From assembly GCA_037039685.1 (NCBI GenBank), contig JAWNGF010000008.1:186001-250000 (forward strand): a stretch of 64,000 bases of DNA, written 5' to 3'. Positions 45,895-56,349 of the stretch are shown here, piece after piece. The notes under the pieces were generated by a model. That model worked only from the letters and a program-made list of their open reading frames with translations, was not told the origin of the DNA and ran no database searches. Source of the DNA: Ceratobasidium sp. AG-K. Lineage: Eukaryota > Basidiomycota > Agaricomycetes > Cantharellales > Ceratobasidiaceae. Positions within the stretch are counted from its first letter, which is position 1. Every line of letters begins with the position of its first letter. The position numbers were made by a program, and so were the translations under genes.

Positions 45895-46030
45895 CTGCAC
45901 TTTACCTGTCCCCTCCCTACCTTGCCTCTCCCTCCCTGGCCTCTCCCTACCTGGTGCCTCCCTACCTAGGTTGGGACCCACCCTACCCCACCCTACTCCC
46001 TCTTAATAACCTAACCTAACCTAAAACTAA
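45895..46030. repeat. Pyrimidine-rich tract and CCTAA pentamers
   Basis: A C/T-rich low-complexity stretch ('ccctccctaccttgcctctc') leads into three CCTAA pentamers just before the first hammerhead-bearing repeat. Similar CCTAA/CCTAG pentamers follow that repeat (46266-46304). The unit is five bases, not the six of a TTAGGG telomere. Confidence 0.6.
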
Positions 46031-46129
46031 CTATGTTGTCATGCTATCATTCGCTGATAGGTTATCTCGCTAAATCGCCAAGCCGGCCGCCGCGCCGCTT
46101 AGCGTGGGAGTTCCTTGGCTCCCAGCAGA

Positions 46130-46137
46130 TATATAAA
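46130..46137 (+). promoter_or_regulatory. TATA-box-like site, repeat 1
   Basis: TATATAAA, three bases before the first strand of the hammerhead and just downstream of a 6-bp hairpin. It is conserved unchanged in repeat 2. A promoter role is inferred from sequence only. Confidence 0.4.
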
Positions 46138-46140
46138 CAA

Positions 46141-46215
46141 GGGGATGAGCACTGATGAGGTGTCATACCGAAAGCGCTAGTATACGTTGTGTGCTAGCCC
46201 TTTGCTTTCATCCCC
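46141..46215 (+). ncRNA. Type I hammerhead ribozyme, copy 1
   Basis: All core elements are in place. Stem I 5' strand GGGGATGAGCA (46141-46151); CTGATGA (46152-46158); stem II GGTGTCATACC (46159-46169, closed by G-C); GAAA (46170-46173); stem III GCGCTAG (46174-46180) with CTAGC+CC (46194-46200), which gives eight pairs counting A15.1-U16.1 with one C-C mismatch; then UU (46201-46202) and stem I 3' strand TGCTTTCATCCCC (46203-46215). Stem I pairs A-U, C-G, G-C, A-U and G-U, then a two-base bulge, then six more pairs. The cleavage triplet would be CUU, so self-cleavage is predicted between 46202 and 46203. CUU obeys the NUH rule but is usually slower than GUC. Confidence 0.85.
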
Positions 46216-46720
46216 ACTTCGCTCGTGCTCGCTGCGCTTCGCACTCGCTCTGTTCCATCCCGTTTCTAACCTAACCTAGCCTAGCCTAGCCTAGCCTAGC
46301 CTATGCGTCCTGTTACAGGCCGGGCCGGCGTCGCTGTGCTTTCCTGCTGCGCTTGGCGCTGGGGATTCGCGGGCGCCAGTTGTCAGGTGCCTAGTGACGT
46401 GGAACAACTTAGCACACGTGGGCTTGCTTAGGTGGACACGTGTAGCCGAGGAGTGACGTGGCCGGCTGCCAAGGATTCATTCCTTTGTACCATGCCAAGT
46501 GGCGTGGTCTTGGCTGTTGACACATGTCAACTTCGGCCGCCGAGATCTATGTTGTCATACTATCATTTGCTGATAGGTTATCTCGCTTAAATTTGCCAAG
46601 CCGGCTGCCGCGCCGCTTAGCGTGGGAGTTCCTTGGCTCCCAGCAGATATATAAACAAGGGGATGAGCACTGATGAGGTGTCATACCGAAAGCGCTAGTA
46701 TATGTTGTGTGCTAGCCCTT
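46203..46720 (+). ncRNA. Predicted 518-nt ribozyme-delimited RNA
   Basis: The stretch between the two predicted cleavage sites is exactly one repeat period, 518 nt, and contains no plausible protein-coding frame. By analogy with plant and animal retrozymes, cleavage at both hammerheads would release a linear RNA that could be circularised. This is inferred from architecture; there is no expression evidence in a sequence. Confidence 0.5.
46648..46655 (+). promoter_or_regulatory. TATA-box-like site, repeat 2
   Basis: Same TATATAAA in the same position relative to hammerhead copy 2. Confidence 0.4.
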
Positions 46721-46733
46721 TGCTTTCATCCCC
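46659..46733 (+). ncRNA. Type I hammerhead ribozyme, copy 2
   Basis: Identical in core, stem II and stems I and III to copy 1; the only change is C to T within loop III (TATACG to TATATG). CTGATGA is at 46670-46676, GAAA at 46688-46691, and predicted cleavage is between 46720 and 46721. Preservation of every paired base while neighbouring CpG sites have mutated fits selection or recent duplication. Confidence 0.85.
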
Positions 46734-47047
46734 ACTTTGCTCGTGCTCGCTGCGCTTTGCACTCGCTCTGTTCCATCCCGTGTCTAACCTAAACCACTCC
46801 ATCTCGTAACCTAAACTGTTACAGCTGGGACGTTGTCACTTGCGCATGGCCGTCACTTGACCAGGCGTGGGTCCCCTGATATGATTCAGTAGTTCCACTA
46901 TTCACGGTGATTGGCACTGGTGTATAATGCACATACATAGGTTACAATTGGGGATGCTCACATAAGAACAAGAGAGGACATAAACATAAGACATTGCCAA
47001 GATACAACACACACGTGCGCCTGGTCAAGGACCGCACGCTACATCCC

Positions 47048-49701
47048 TCACAGCTCCGGAGCCCCCACCTGTTTTGCGGACATGATCCGAGTGAACGTTT
47101 TGAGCCTGAAAGACACGTTGGCCCAGTTGATCTGCTGTACAACTATTTTCACGCTTGCAAGCCAGTCATCCCGAGTCTCGGACAAATTCTGCTTCCAGGT
47201 CTTCTGCTTAGTGGGCATTACACGGCTCTGTTGGTTTACCGAGGGGGTAGTGGTGGATCCAAGTGCTGCACTCTGAGATTGCGATGCCGTGTTATGATCT
47301 AGCTGCGGGAATCGTTCGATCACAGGTAAGTAACGCCCTTCGACCTCAATGGGTATGTCGCCGTCCTCCTCAAGTCGCACAATCTCTGTGAGCAGAAGTC
47401 TCATTAGAGCCTCGTGAACGTGTTCAGGCGACTCCTCGAGATCAGTCCTAAAGGCCCATTCAGGCGAAATGTATGAGCACATATCGCGCAGCATTGGTGC
47501 CAGCGACTTCAAGCCTTCGTGAAGCATGCCCTCCCAATCAAACGACATTATTTGATCGCGTTCATCGCCGGCTTCGTTGAATGGCCGATGCTCCTGCATC
47601 TTCCTAAGGTAGCGTACCAATTGTGCAGAGTGCTCGGGCTCCTGTGGGGAGTTTGGGGGAGCAGAGCGAATAAGGATCCAGGAAATGAGCCAAAAGACCG
47701 ACTCCGCATCATGAAAAAGTCGATGCACACAAGTTATTTGGGACCGTTGGGTGGCAGTTAGTTTCGGTGGCGTCGCCTGTAACAAAGTAGAGTAGAAGTC
47801 ATAATGTTTGTCGCCATATTGGTCCTTGTACCGTGCAAGTGCGACACCTTCTAGGAGAGGCATCTCCGCCAAGTTACTCTGGTGGCTTGCGAAGGGTAGA
47901 AGGGCCCCGGAGGACACGGAGCGAGCAATGAATTTGGGCGTGCCCTAGCAAACCAGTGAGCCCCACAAAAATTAACTTATAGATTCGCCTACGGTTCTTT
48001 CCGCGAGCAACTTGGGATCGCTTTGTGCCTCATCAAGGTCTACACCGTGTCCAAGATCGACGAGCAAGCATGCAGGTCGTGGTTTCTCATCCCTACGAGA
48101 GCGAGGCGCCTGTTAGAATGCAAACGCCAGCAAGGATCAAACATTACCTTTCCAGGTCTTTTGGTAGTACCTGGTTGATATATTTTACGTTGTCGTAGCC
48201 GTCAATACATCGATCGTAGAATTCCTCGTCCGCTGGAGCAACCATAACATTACCTTCACTAACATCTCGGTGCATGACACGAGATTGTTCGTACATATTC
48301 CGCTGCACTGTATCCATCGAGTGAGAAGTATATAACGGCTAGATAAGGGCTGTTACTCACCAGCACAGGCGTCATACATCACACGCAGAAACTCCAGAGC
48401 GCTTTCAATGGTTGTCAAGCGTTTCCCCACATCTAGTGTAAACAGCCGCGCCTTTTCCCTAGGATCTGGGACCGATTCGTCCAACGCTCGTGGTAGGGAT
48501 GGAGTGCAAATCTGGTCTCCATGTTCGTCCAGGACTCCGCCGAAACGAGCAACCGACATGAGTCCGGGAAGCTGTCGGGGCTTGTGAGCCTTGTTGCATA
48601 ACTCGGCTTCTATAAATCTCCCGCGAGTATTTCGCCAGATGTCCTTTACGAAGTACTCAACGCCGGTTTCGATATGGCGCACGATTGCAACAAAACGGCG
48701 CTGTCCAGGTCCCATCTCTGGTCTTGCTTCCCCTGCCACAAAAACCTCGTCGTCGACTTTGATCGCCCATATGGGCTTCAAGTTCTCTGCTATGCTTGCG
48801 TCCGGGTGTGGTACCAAGTTCATGGAAGGGTCTCTTGAAGGCATCGCGTACAACCGCCGAATAAATGCGAATATCGTCCTCGGGGTCCAGTCTAACAGTG
48901 GAGAATACTGGATGGCGCTGGCGTCGTGATAGAATAAACGATAGCGCTTTCCTATGGAGGCAAACCCAAGGACTGACACCTGTTCAGGTCGGTTTTGTAG
49001 ATGGTGTAGGAGGTATTTTGCCGCCTGGGCTATAGCTTCTTGGTCCTTCGATATCGCATATCGTTCCACGTGTTTAGCGTCTTGACCTTTGCTCCTCCAC
49101 CCCTTTACTTCCCCCGTTGCGACTAGAGCATGCCATTTTGGTACAGGGCACAAAAAGCTTTTGTTTTGGCTGTGATCTGATCACGATACATTAGCCTCCA
49201 CTCGCCACGGTGTAGGGATGTCGCGGCGAACTCACCCGCTAAGCCAGCCAATATGCTTGCCTCGTCCTCTAACACGACGAAATCCGGAGATATGGACCCT
49301 CCAAATGGGTTGTAAATCATTTGCTCGTGGCATGTAAGGAAGACGAGGGCCCGTCGGGGTGGGTTTTGAGCGGGGAGCGACTGGAATACCTCGTAGCTTA
49401 TCGAATTGAGGAGCTTCAGGAGAGGTACGTATAGTTGGGCTTCCTTTTGAAAAGTATCTACAGTTTTTTGGAACTGATTCACCAAGACCTCCAGCGCTGG
49501 CCACGGAGACCAAGATTCGCCCTCAGTAAGGGTTGCAGCAAGGTGCGTGGATAGAAAATCATTCTCCGAGACCTCTTTGGCAAGTTCGAGGAGTGCGCGT
49601 TTCTTGGGATCTTTAAGCCACTCGCGGTTTTCACTAAGAGTCCCATAATCATTCCTGATCGGGCTGGAAAGGGGCGGAATACTCGAGTTAGAGGTCGACA
49701 T
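47048..49701 (-). CDS. FunK1-type fungal protein kinase
   Basis: Five exons: 49701-49236, 49176-48361, 48307-48148, 48092-47993 and 47944-47048, with introns of 48-59 nt. They join in frame to an 812-aa protein. The N-terminal half has the FunK1 features 'ISPDFVVLED' and 'PKWHALVATGEVKGW'. The kinase core has 'AIWAIKVDDEVFV', 'VMHRDVSEGNVMVA' (catalytic loop with HRD and Asn), 'CLLVDLGHGVDLDEA' (metal-binding DLG in place of DFG) and 'GTPKFIARSV' (end of the activation segment), followed by a helical C-lobe. FunK1 kinases are expanded in agaricomycetes and their substrates are mostly unknown. Start ATG 49701 opens a Ser-rich tail. All catalytic positions I can see are present, so the gene looks functional. 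Confidence 0.9.
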
Positions 49702-50023
49702 GGAATGTGGTGGTCGCGGTCAAGTGGCGCGGATTGTTCCCACCCGATGTGCACGTGACATCATGAGCATTAGCCAGGAACCTGTGCTCGGCGGTCCAAG
49801 TCGAGTGCAAAAAATTAACCAAATAAACTATACGCCAGCCCACAACATATTCCGTAGACCCCAATAATAGTATTCATTCTAAGGACGGAAGGGTATATCA
49901 ATGACAGTGTGAATAAACAATAGACGAAAGGCGTTTTTACAACTCCAAAACTCGGGTAGGTGCGTCGGGGGGTGAGGACAAGTATGCGAACGAGTGCCTG
50001 ACTCGCAGAAAATTCGTACGTAT
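49702..50023. other. Intergenic region, kinase 5' and chitin synthase 3' flanks
   Basis: About 320 bp between two minus-strand genes. It must hold the kinase promoter and the chitin synthase 3' end. No distinct element was recognised. Confidence 0.5.
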
Positions 50024-53000
50024 CTAGAGACCAACCAATCGGAAGATGAGGTAAAGTAACGAGCCCAGGAATCGCTGAACAAAAGTTAGTATCGGTACCT
50101 CAAGCAGGAGGGTAATAAATGCGTACAATCAAACTCAGCCCCGCTCTGCGCAAACGAGTCAGCCGAGACATCAACATACGAATCAAACGGATACTCACAG
50201 TGCGTAGAACAAAAAGGACAAGTACGGGTTGAACACGCCGCCCGTTGAAGCGTCCGCCCACTTTTTCGTCAAGTCAAGGAAGAGCTCGGACGTGAAGAAA
50301 ATAATCATGGCCCTACGAGGGATGAGAATGTGAAACGAGCGAAAGTTTGCGACTCACATATTCGTACCCATCCATACGAGCACGACGTTTGTTCGCGAGT
50401 TGCGGTCGTTGTCCATCTGTTTCGTCGCGCTACACCAGGTGTCAGTCATAAATCTCCCATCCGACCACGCGACTCACGCATCACGTTTCTCCTTGACCTC
50501 GGCGGGCTTCTGACGCAGGACGTTTCGACTGGCGGCCCACATCGAGTCGATGTCTTCCTTGACGGTGGGGACCCGGACCTCCATCATGTCCTTGCCGTCG
50601 TCGCCCTTGACCTTTTTCGCGCCTCCAAGGTCCTTGACCGCGCCGTTGTCACCCTTTGTACCCCAACCGAGATCGTGCAGGTTACCTACGCTTCAAGTCA
50701 GTTTATGAGGGTGGACGATACCAAGTCACTTACACATTGCGTACATCACTGCGTACGAGAAACGAATGGTTAGTCCACTGAATTCAAGTTTAGGATGATT
50801 GGCTTACTCAGAATGTTGACGTCTAAATTGCGAAATAAATTAGCAACCCGCACGGAAACCTAACACGAGTACTTACAGCTCGGCAACAAGAAGAGATACT
50901 CTGCAAGCATATGGTCAGTCTCGATGGTCCTCCTTGGCCAGCATTACTCACGGAGGAACGAGGTAAACATGTGCCACGGCTCGCCGTGCATGAACGAGCC
51001 GATAAAGTATAACCCATAGGTCGCGGCGAGCGAGATGACCTATTTCGGGTGAGTCCAGCGATATTGGTATTTACGGCGTACTCACGATATCACGGAACGT
51101 TCGGTTTTCCAACAGCCTAGCAATATCAGTAAGAATTACGGCCGAAGAAATAATGCCACTTACTTGTCGAAATTGGCCCATTCGGAGAGCGAGTGTGGAA
51201 CGGCCAAGTACACCGTGAACCCAGCGCACCAGAGCGTGATGATGTTACAAACGCCGAACAGTATGATCGCCGTGCCATAAGTGATTTTCGAGCCCTATCG
51301 ATGAATGAGAATGAGCGCGGTGTCAATCATCTTCAAATTATGCTTACCTGCGGCCTATTTCCGAGCGAGCAGATCAGAACGACGAACAACAACGCAATGT
51401 ACAACTGCAGCGCGCGTTAGCTATATTCACCAGGCCATCCGATCAACGTACCTTGAGGATGACTTCGAAAACCTTGACACCGGCACTGTGACCCAGAAAG
51501 TTGAACGCGTCCTGGTCAGCGTTGGACGTAGCCGAGCTGACCAGCTATCGAGTCGGTGAGTACGAGCTTTCTGAGAGAATAATAAACTTACAAAGTAAAA
51601 TGCCAGGTAGAAATTCGCGAGCGAGGTCCATGCGAATAACATTTGCACAGCGTTGTACAAAAACTCGAACTGAAGGATAATCTTGCGGAAAAAGCCTTGG
51701 CCGGACGTCCAGATGCGATGTTGGAATGTCGTCGCATGCAGCGCAGCAAAGAACGAGCCGTTGAGCCAGCGACGACGTTGGGAGATGAACTCGGCGATCT
51801 ACCAGAGGGTAAGAACGAGGACTAGGCGAGCATAGGAAAACATACGGTCGTAGGGACATCAGTCGACGCCTTGGCGCTCTTGACATATTTCAGCCTATAC
51901 CAACGGTCAATCATCATACCAATAACCTATCCGCACACTCACGTCCATGCTTCCTTCTTCTTCGTCACAATCTCAAAGCACAAAATGCGATCCTCGGCGA
52001 GATACATGTTCCGCTCGAACAAGCCCGCACCGTCTGATCCTCCTCCGTGCATCGTCTCGCCCTTGAAGTACATTTGCAGGGGCTTGCCGAGTAGCGCCTT
52101 GTATCGATACGCCGAGAACGCGCCGGGCAAGACGGAAATGTAGCCAAACACAGACTCGAGGGGCTTGTCGAGGATGTTGGACATCTTGTACTCGAAGTTT
52201 TGTGAGGCGGCGAGGGGCGACTTGAGGAGGATGGAACATCCGCGACCAGCGTCGACGCAGATCCTGGGGAGGGTTAGGACGGAATGGGGTTGAAACGGGG
52301 TGCACTTACTCTCCGCATGCGCCGCCGACACCAGGGTGACTGTCGAAGCATTTCCAGAGTTCATAGATCGAGGTTCCGGTGGGCTTTGTACCAACGTCAA
52401 GCAAGATACAAACTAGGAAGAAATTAGTCATTAATTAGAGCGTGGATTCAAGGGCTTACCATTCGGTCTGATGAGTGGGCCGAAAGCATTGAAGAACCAC
52501 CGATGCGAGTTGAGCTTCTTCTTGTTCTGCTCCTTGAGACAAAACAGAATCTGGATCGGGGTCCCGCCCTGCGCAACCTCGCCCGAGTCCGAGACCACGA
52601 CGGTGGAGGTGTACTCGAAGATATGGGCCGTAACGTCCTTTCCGGCAACCTCGTCCTTGGCGATACCGTCCTGGTAGCATCCCATGAGCTGGAGGACCTT
52701 GAGCGTGCGCTGGTTGATCTTGTTGCGACCGTCGGATACGACGCAGACAACGACCTGCAAAGGGTAAGTCCGAGTCGAGACGCAGCCGAGTGGCGCACCT
52801 TTTTCCAGCCCTCTGGCCCCCATGTCTTGCTCTTTGTCCGGCTGCAGAGATGGGTGACGTTCTTGATGACGGCGTTCATGGTCTTGACGAAGAGGACCTC
52901 GTCTTCGTTGTACATGGTCATGACGATGAATAGCTCGGTTTGTCGGTTCATGAGGTAGGGACGGAGAGAGTATTTGGAGGTTGCAAAGTCGTCGGGGTCG

Positions 53001-53745
53001 CAGGTAGCCGCAGTGTATCGCATCTTGGTTTGTTCTTCGGCCGTGCAGCCCGGGGGAACGATCGCCGAGGGGACCGGGACGTCGAGCACGAGATTGCCTT
53101 GCTGGAGCTCGATGCGGCGGACGGACTAGAAAGGGATTAGCCGGGTCTAACAAGTATTTGGGCACTCACCCTACGCTTCATCATCTTGTCGCGAGCACTC
53201 GAATAGCCGGTATGCGAGTGCTGGCTCCCCCCGGGATGGGGTCGGAGGCCGCCGCCCAGACCAGTCTGGTACGGCTGCTGCGGGGGATAGTCGACTACTC
53301 CGCCGTTGTAGGGAAGAGAAGGGACTGCGGGGACCTGGGTCATCTCGTACTGCTTGTTGTACGGGTCGAGGTGCGACTGGGACTGGTAGGTCTGGTACGA
53401 CTTGGTGCTGCGAGCGTCCCAGTCCGAGTGTCCATCGTTGGAGTAGGCATAGCTCTGCTGTTGGTAGGGCTGGTTGTATTGCTGGTTGTGGGACATTGGG
53501 TCAGCGAGTGGATGGGCCGAGGTGGGCGAGTGGGCGCGGTAGGCAGGGGCGTAGGGAGACGAGCCTGTCAAAGGCTGGTGCGGGCTGTGGAGGGTAGCAG
53601 TGCTCTGGTTTGCGCTATAGGAAGGAGCGGGAGACGCAAACGGGTCTTGTTCAAGGCGGGGGGTGGAGGGAGAAAGTGGGTTCGAGTAAGGACTGCCATG
53701 CGAACCATGGTGCTGGTTTGGATACGCCATGTGACTGGTAACCAT
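50024..53745 (-). CDS. CHS: Chitin synthase (division 1 type)
   Basis: Processive transferase making chitin from UDP-GlcNAc at the plasma membrane. Start ATG 53745. About 195 disordered residues rich in Ser, Gln, Tyr and Pro precede the domain entry '[17 protein letters not shown]'. The catalytic region has '[16 protein letters not shown]', '[14 protein letters not shown]', '[12 protein letters not shown]', '[11 protein letters not shown]' and '[12 protein letters not shown]' (about 51790-51765), then a multi-helix membrane region. Small exons follow ('NVNIL', 'MMYAMC', '[11 protein letters not shown]'), then '[20 protein letters not shown]', a 19-nt micro-exon (50145-50127) and a last exon 50074-50024 ('[16 protein letters not shown]'). 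Introns of about 50-60 nt interrupt at more than ten places. No frameshift remains once introns are placed. The class within division 1 (I, II or III) is not resolved. Confidence 0.92.
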
Positions 53746-56349
53746 CCATCAGCATCCGAGGACCATCGGAATAACTACCACTTACGGTCAAATCAGAGCC
53801 GTCTGCGTCGCGTTCAACCACGAGAAAAACACTCAGAGAGCGGGGGAGTAAACAACGCGGCTCTGTCACGCAAATGTCAGTTAATGACTTTAGCGCCGGG
53901 CTCTTGTCTCCGTTGCGCTCGGCACTCTCGGCTTTTCTTGGACACCGGCATCTTCCTCGCTCCCGGTCACTTCCCATTATGCACCCCTGCTTCGCTCATC
54001 TTTGCCGCCCCTGTAATTTTTCTTGCCCGACGTTTATTATCGCCACCATCGTTTGTCCGACCTGCCTACCCACAAAAATCCCCAAATGCGCACTCGCGGG
54101 TCGCTACCCGACGGCTTCTCCCTTTTCGGTTATTGTCCCTGGCACTCGAACGATACACCGACTGCGGAAATATTCGTACCTGAAACATCTCTTGCGTTTC
54201 AATTATCGCGTCGACTATTTTTATTCTCATTTCGTTGACTGTGCGTAATCTACTTGAGCATCTTACATGAGCATTTTACGTGGGATCACGACCACTCTCG
54301 GGTAACTGTCGATTACTATCGAGCCGTCTGCCATCTCAAGTACACTGCTCTTAAACTATCGCCTCCTCGATAATTTTGCGCTGAGCCATCAGGCGAACTT
54401 GCAGCCGACCCCATGAGATCCCAACGACGTCAGATCCTCTCCGAGGGCCTTCTCCACCTCCACGAATACAACCCGCCAAACGCTGACCATTCGTTTGTCG
54501 CGGTAAATTCCTCCGGTTCACCCCCGCTCCGAGTTTCTCATCTTCAGGTATTTCGTATGTATCTACCGCCCTGACCCACAATCCAATACGTCATATAACT
54601 AAATTTGCCCCGCCTGGCCAATTCGTACATTGAACCGACTATATGCGCCAGCGTAGTTGAGTTGCCGCAAGTTGCTAGATTCGGGGGAGAGAACGATGAC
54701 GCTGGTGGGTAGGTTCGCCCTCGACTATAGATTGCGCGTTTCATGGTAACGGATCTCAGTCGCTCGCGATACATTTTTCATCGAACCAGTGAGAGCACGA
54801 AACCCGCCCACACTCTCTACTCCCTCGAAAAATGGTTGGACGCGGCAGACGCAGACCAACAAATCGATCACCTAGAGGATCAGCAAGGCTTCAAATTAAG
54901 CGACTGCAGCCAAATCCTGGACTTCTTACTATTAATGAATTGGCTGCGTTCCGGTAGGAAATACCGAGTCCCATCTTTTTTTTTCTTGCCTCGCGGTCCA
55001 TCGTGTAAGGACCGATTAACCTAAAAGGTGACTCAATTTGCGCTACTCGTAGCTCGCAAGGTCGATCCCTGATACAGCAAGAGTACCCCTGTACGACCAT
55101 GGTGTCGATTTAAACAGGCGAGTTAACCTCGAAGGTGGATCGCCTCCGATCGTGTACATATATGCTCAATATTATTAGATTGAAACAGATCCTCACTTCG
55201 AGACACTAAAATCGCAACCTTAATTAATTGCGGCGGAACCATGTTATACAGAGTTACCCTGTCTGCCTTCATTATTATTTCACATTAGACATTCTTCGAG
55301 CCACGATGACCAACAGTGCCTACAACCGGCGGCTTCATGACGGGCATCGAGCAGCATGACCAAGTCGAAATGCCTCATGCTTGTGACTACAAATTGAGGT
55401 TTACCGGTGAATGAGGTGGAGGTCAAAACTTGCGCCGCGCGGATCGAACGCGTCCAGGTACAAATTTATGTTTAATATTGTGAAATCGTACCGCGGGATT
55501 GTGACATACCAGCCTGCCATAGGCGTATATTAACGGGGGGACAATCGCCTTGTGGCGTAAACGTCTTCCGGTATTTCCTCGCGCCTATGATATCCGGGTC
55601 GCATCTTACGATGACATAGAGCCTGTGGTCCTAATGTTTTACCTCGCGGGTCTTTTGTTGAATCATTTCGCGTCGAATGAGCCTGCTCTTATGGCGAATG
55701 CAGACCTGGCGTCATATCCTACTAGCGCGATTTGTTGCGCCCCCCTGAGTTTCCGTACTGTGATTCACGTACCGATTAGTATTTCAGTCGCCGTATGAGG
55801 ATAACTTCGGGGAAATCCGTCCACTTCGAGTCTCAGCTTCACGTTGGTCCCTAGATTTTAACCAAGGAAGGCGTCAAATAGTGTGACAAGTGTGCAAGCG
55901 TCCTCCGTGGAGTTACTGGCACTGGTGTCCTTGCCTGTTATGACTGATTTCGACACACCGTGTTTCAAGTTAGCAAGGTATAATTTGGCGCATTGGGCTA
56001 AGGCCGTGGATAAACCGGGAGAATTGGTGGATATATGCGTTTGTATTCCCCAATTAGTCATGGTTTGACCTTGGTTATCAATCTGAGGAGACCTTCTGTT
56101 ATTGAAGTCCCAGCGTTATCAGTATGGATAGCCGGAATGCGAACATATGATTTTGATCAATAGGGACCACTTTAGCCATGTAACCAAATTGCTGAAAGGG
56201 TAACTGAACCACCAAGGTGTAAGCCTTGTTATTTGCGTTAAACAGATATGTATTCGGCGCCCTTTGAAAAAGAAATCCCCGGCACGCCCTACACAACTGC
56301 ACGATAAAAACAAGGGATCCAAGAAACAATCCTAAAGATAACATCTCGA
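53746..56349. other. Chitin synthase upstream region; no confident gene
   Basis: The first few hundred bases should contain the chitin synthase 5' UTR and promoter, with pyrimidine-rich stretches around 53870-54250. Short open frames at 54743-55024 (+), 55550-55798 (+) and others show no recognisable motif. I see no repeats or RNA genes. Confidence 0.4.

Larger units (their letters stand above)
46031..46275 (+). repeat. Direct repeat 1 of hammerhead element
   Basis: About 245 bp, nearly identical to 46549-46796. In order: 'tatgttgtcat', a GC-rich segment, a hairpin (46105-46124, TGGGAG/CTCCCA), TATATAAA (46130-46137), the hammerhead (46141-46215) and a 'gctcgtgctcgctgcgcttcg' segment. The ends resemble short LTRs (TGTTGTC... 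and a later CTGTTACA shared after both copies), but no primer site or target duplication was identified. Confidence 0.85.
46549..46796 (+). repeat. Direct repeat 2 of hammerhead element
   Basis: Second copy of 46031-46275, starting exactly 518 bp later at equivalent points. By eye there are about eight substitutions and a small insertion. Six of the substitutions are CG in repeat 1 and TG in repeat 2. None alters a hammerhead helix. Confidence 0.85.

Noticed and set aside
46141..46215. Alternative fold of the hammerhead region as a type III ribozyme paired with 'ttagcgt' at 46099-46105
   Set aside because: The upstream strand lacks a UH cleavage dinucleotide in the needed place and offers no stem I; the type I fold satisfies all positions.
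46006..46305. CCTAA/CCTAG pentamers as telomere repeats
   Set aside because: The fungal telomere unit is usually TTAGGG (six bases). These are five-base units, few in number and internal.
46031..46830. Standard TRIM retroelement with tRNA primer site
   Set aside because: The repeats have LTR-like ends, but no stretch complementary to a tRNA follows repeat 1, no clear purine tract precedes repeat 2, and no target duplication was found.
49123..49240. Apparent frameshift in the FunK1 gene near 'WHALVATGEV'
   Set aside because: A GTGAGT donor at 49235 and CAG acceptor at 49177 remove a 59-nt intron and restore a continuous frame ('AGLADHSQNKSFLCPVPKW').
51700..51730. Possible frameshift in chitin synthase after 'TTFQH'
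   Set aside because: Rereading the strand gives '[17 protein letters not shown]' without any shift.
53158..54183. Plus-strand open frame of 341 codons
   Set aside because: It is antisense to the chitin synthase N-terminal exon and promoter. Its composition (Val, Gly, Arg) is the mirror of the Ser/Pro/Gln-rich real exon, and no domain is visible.
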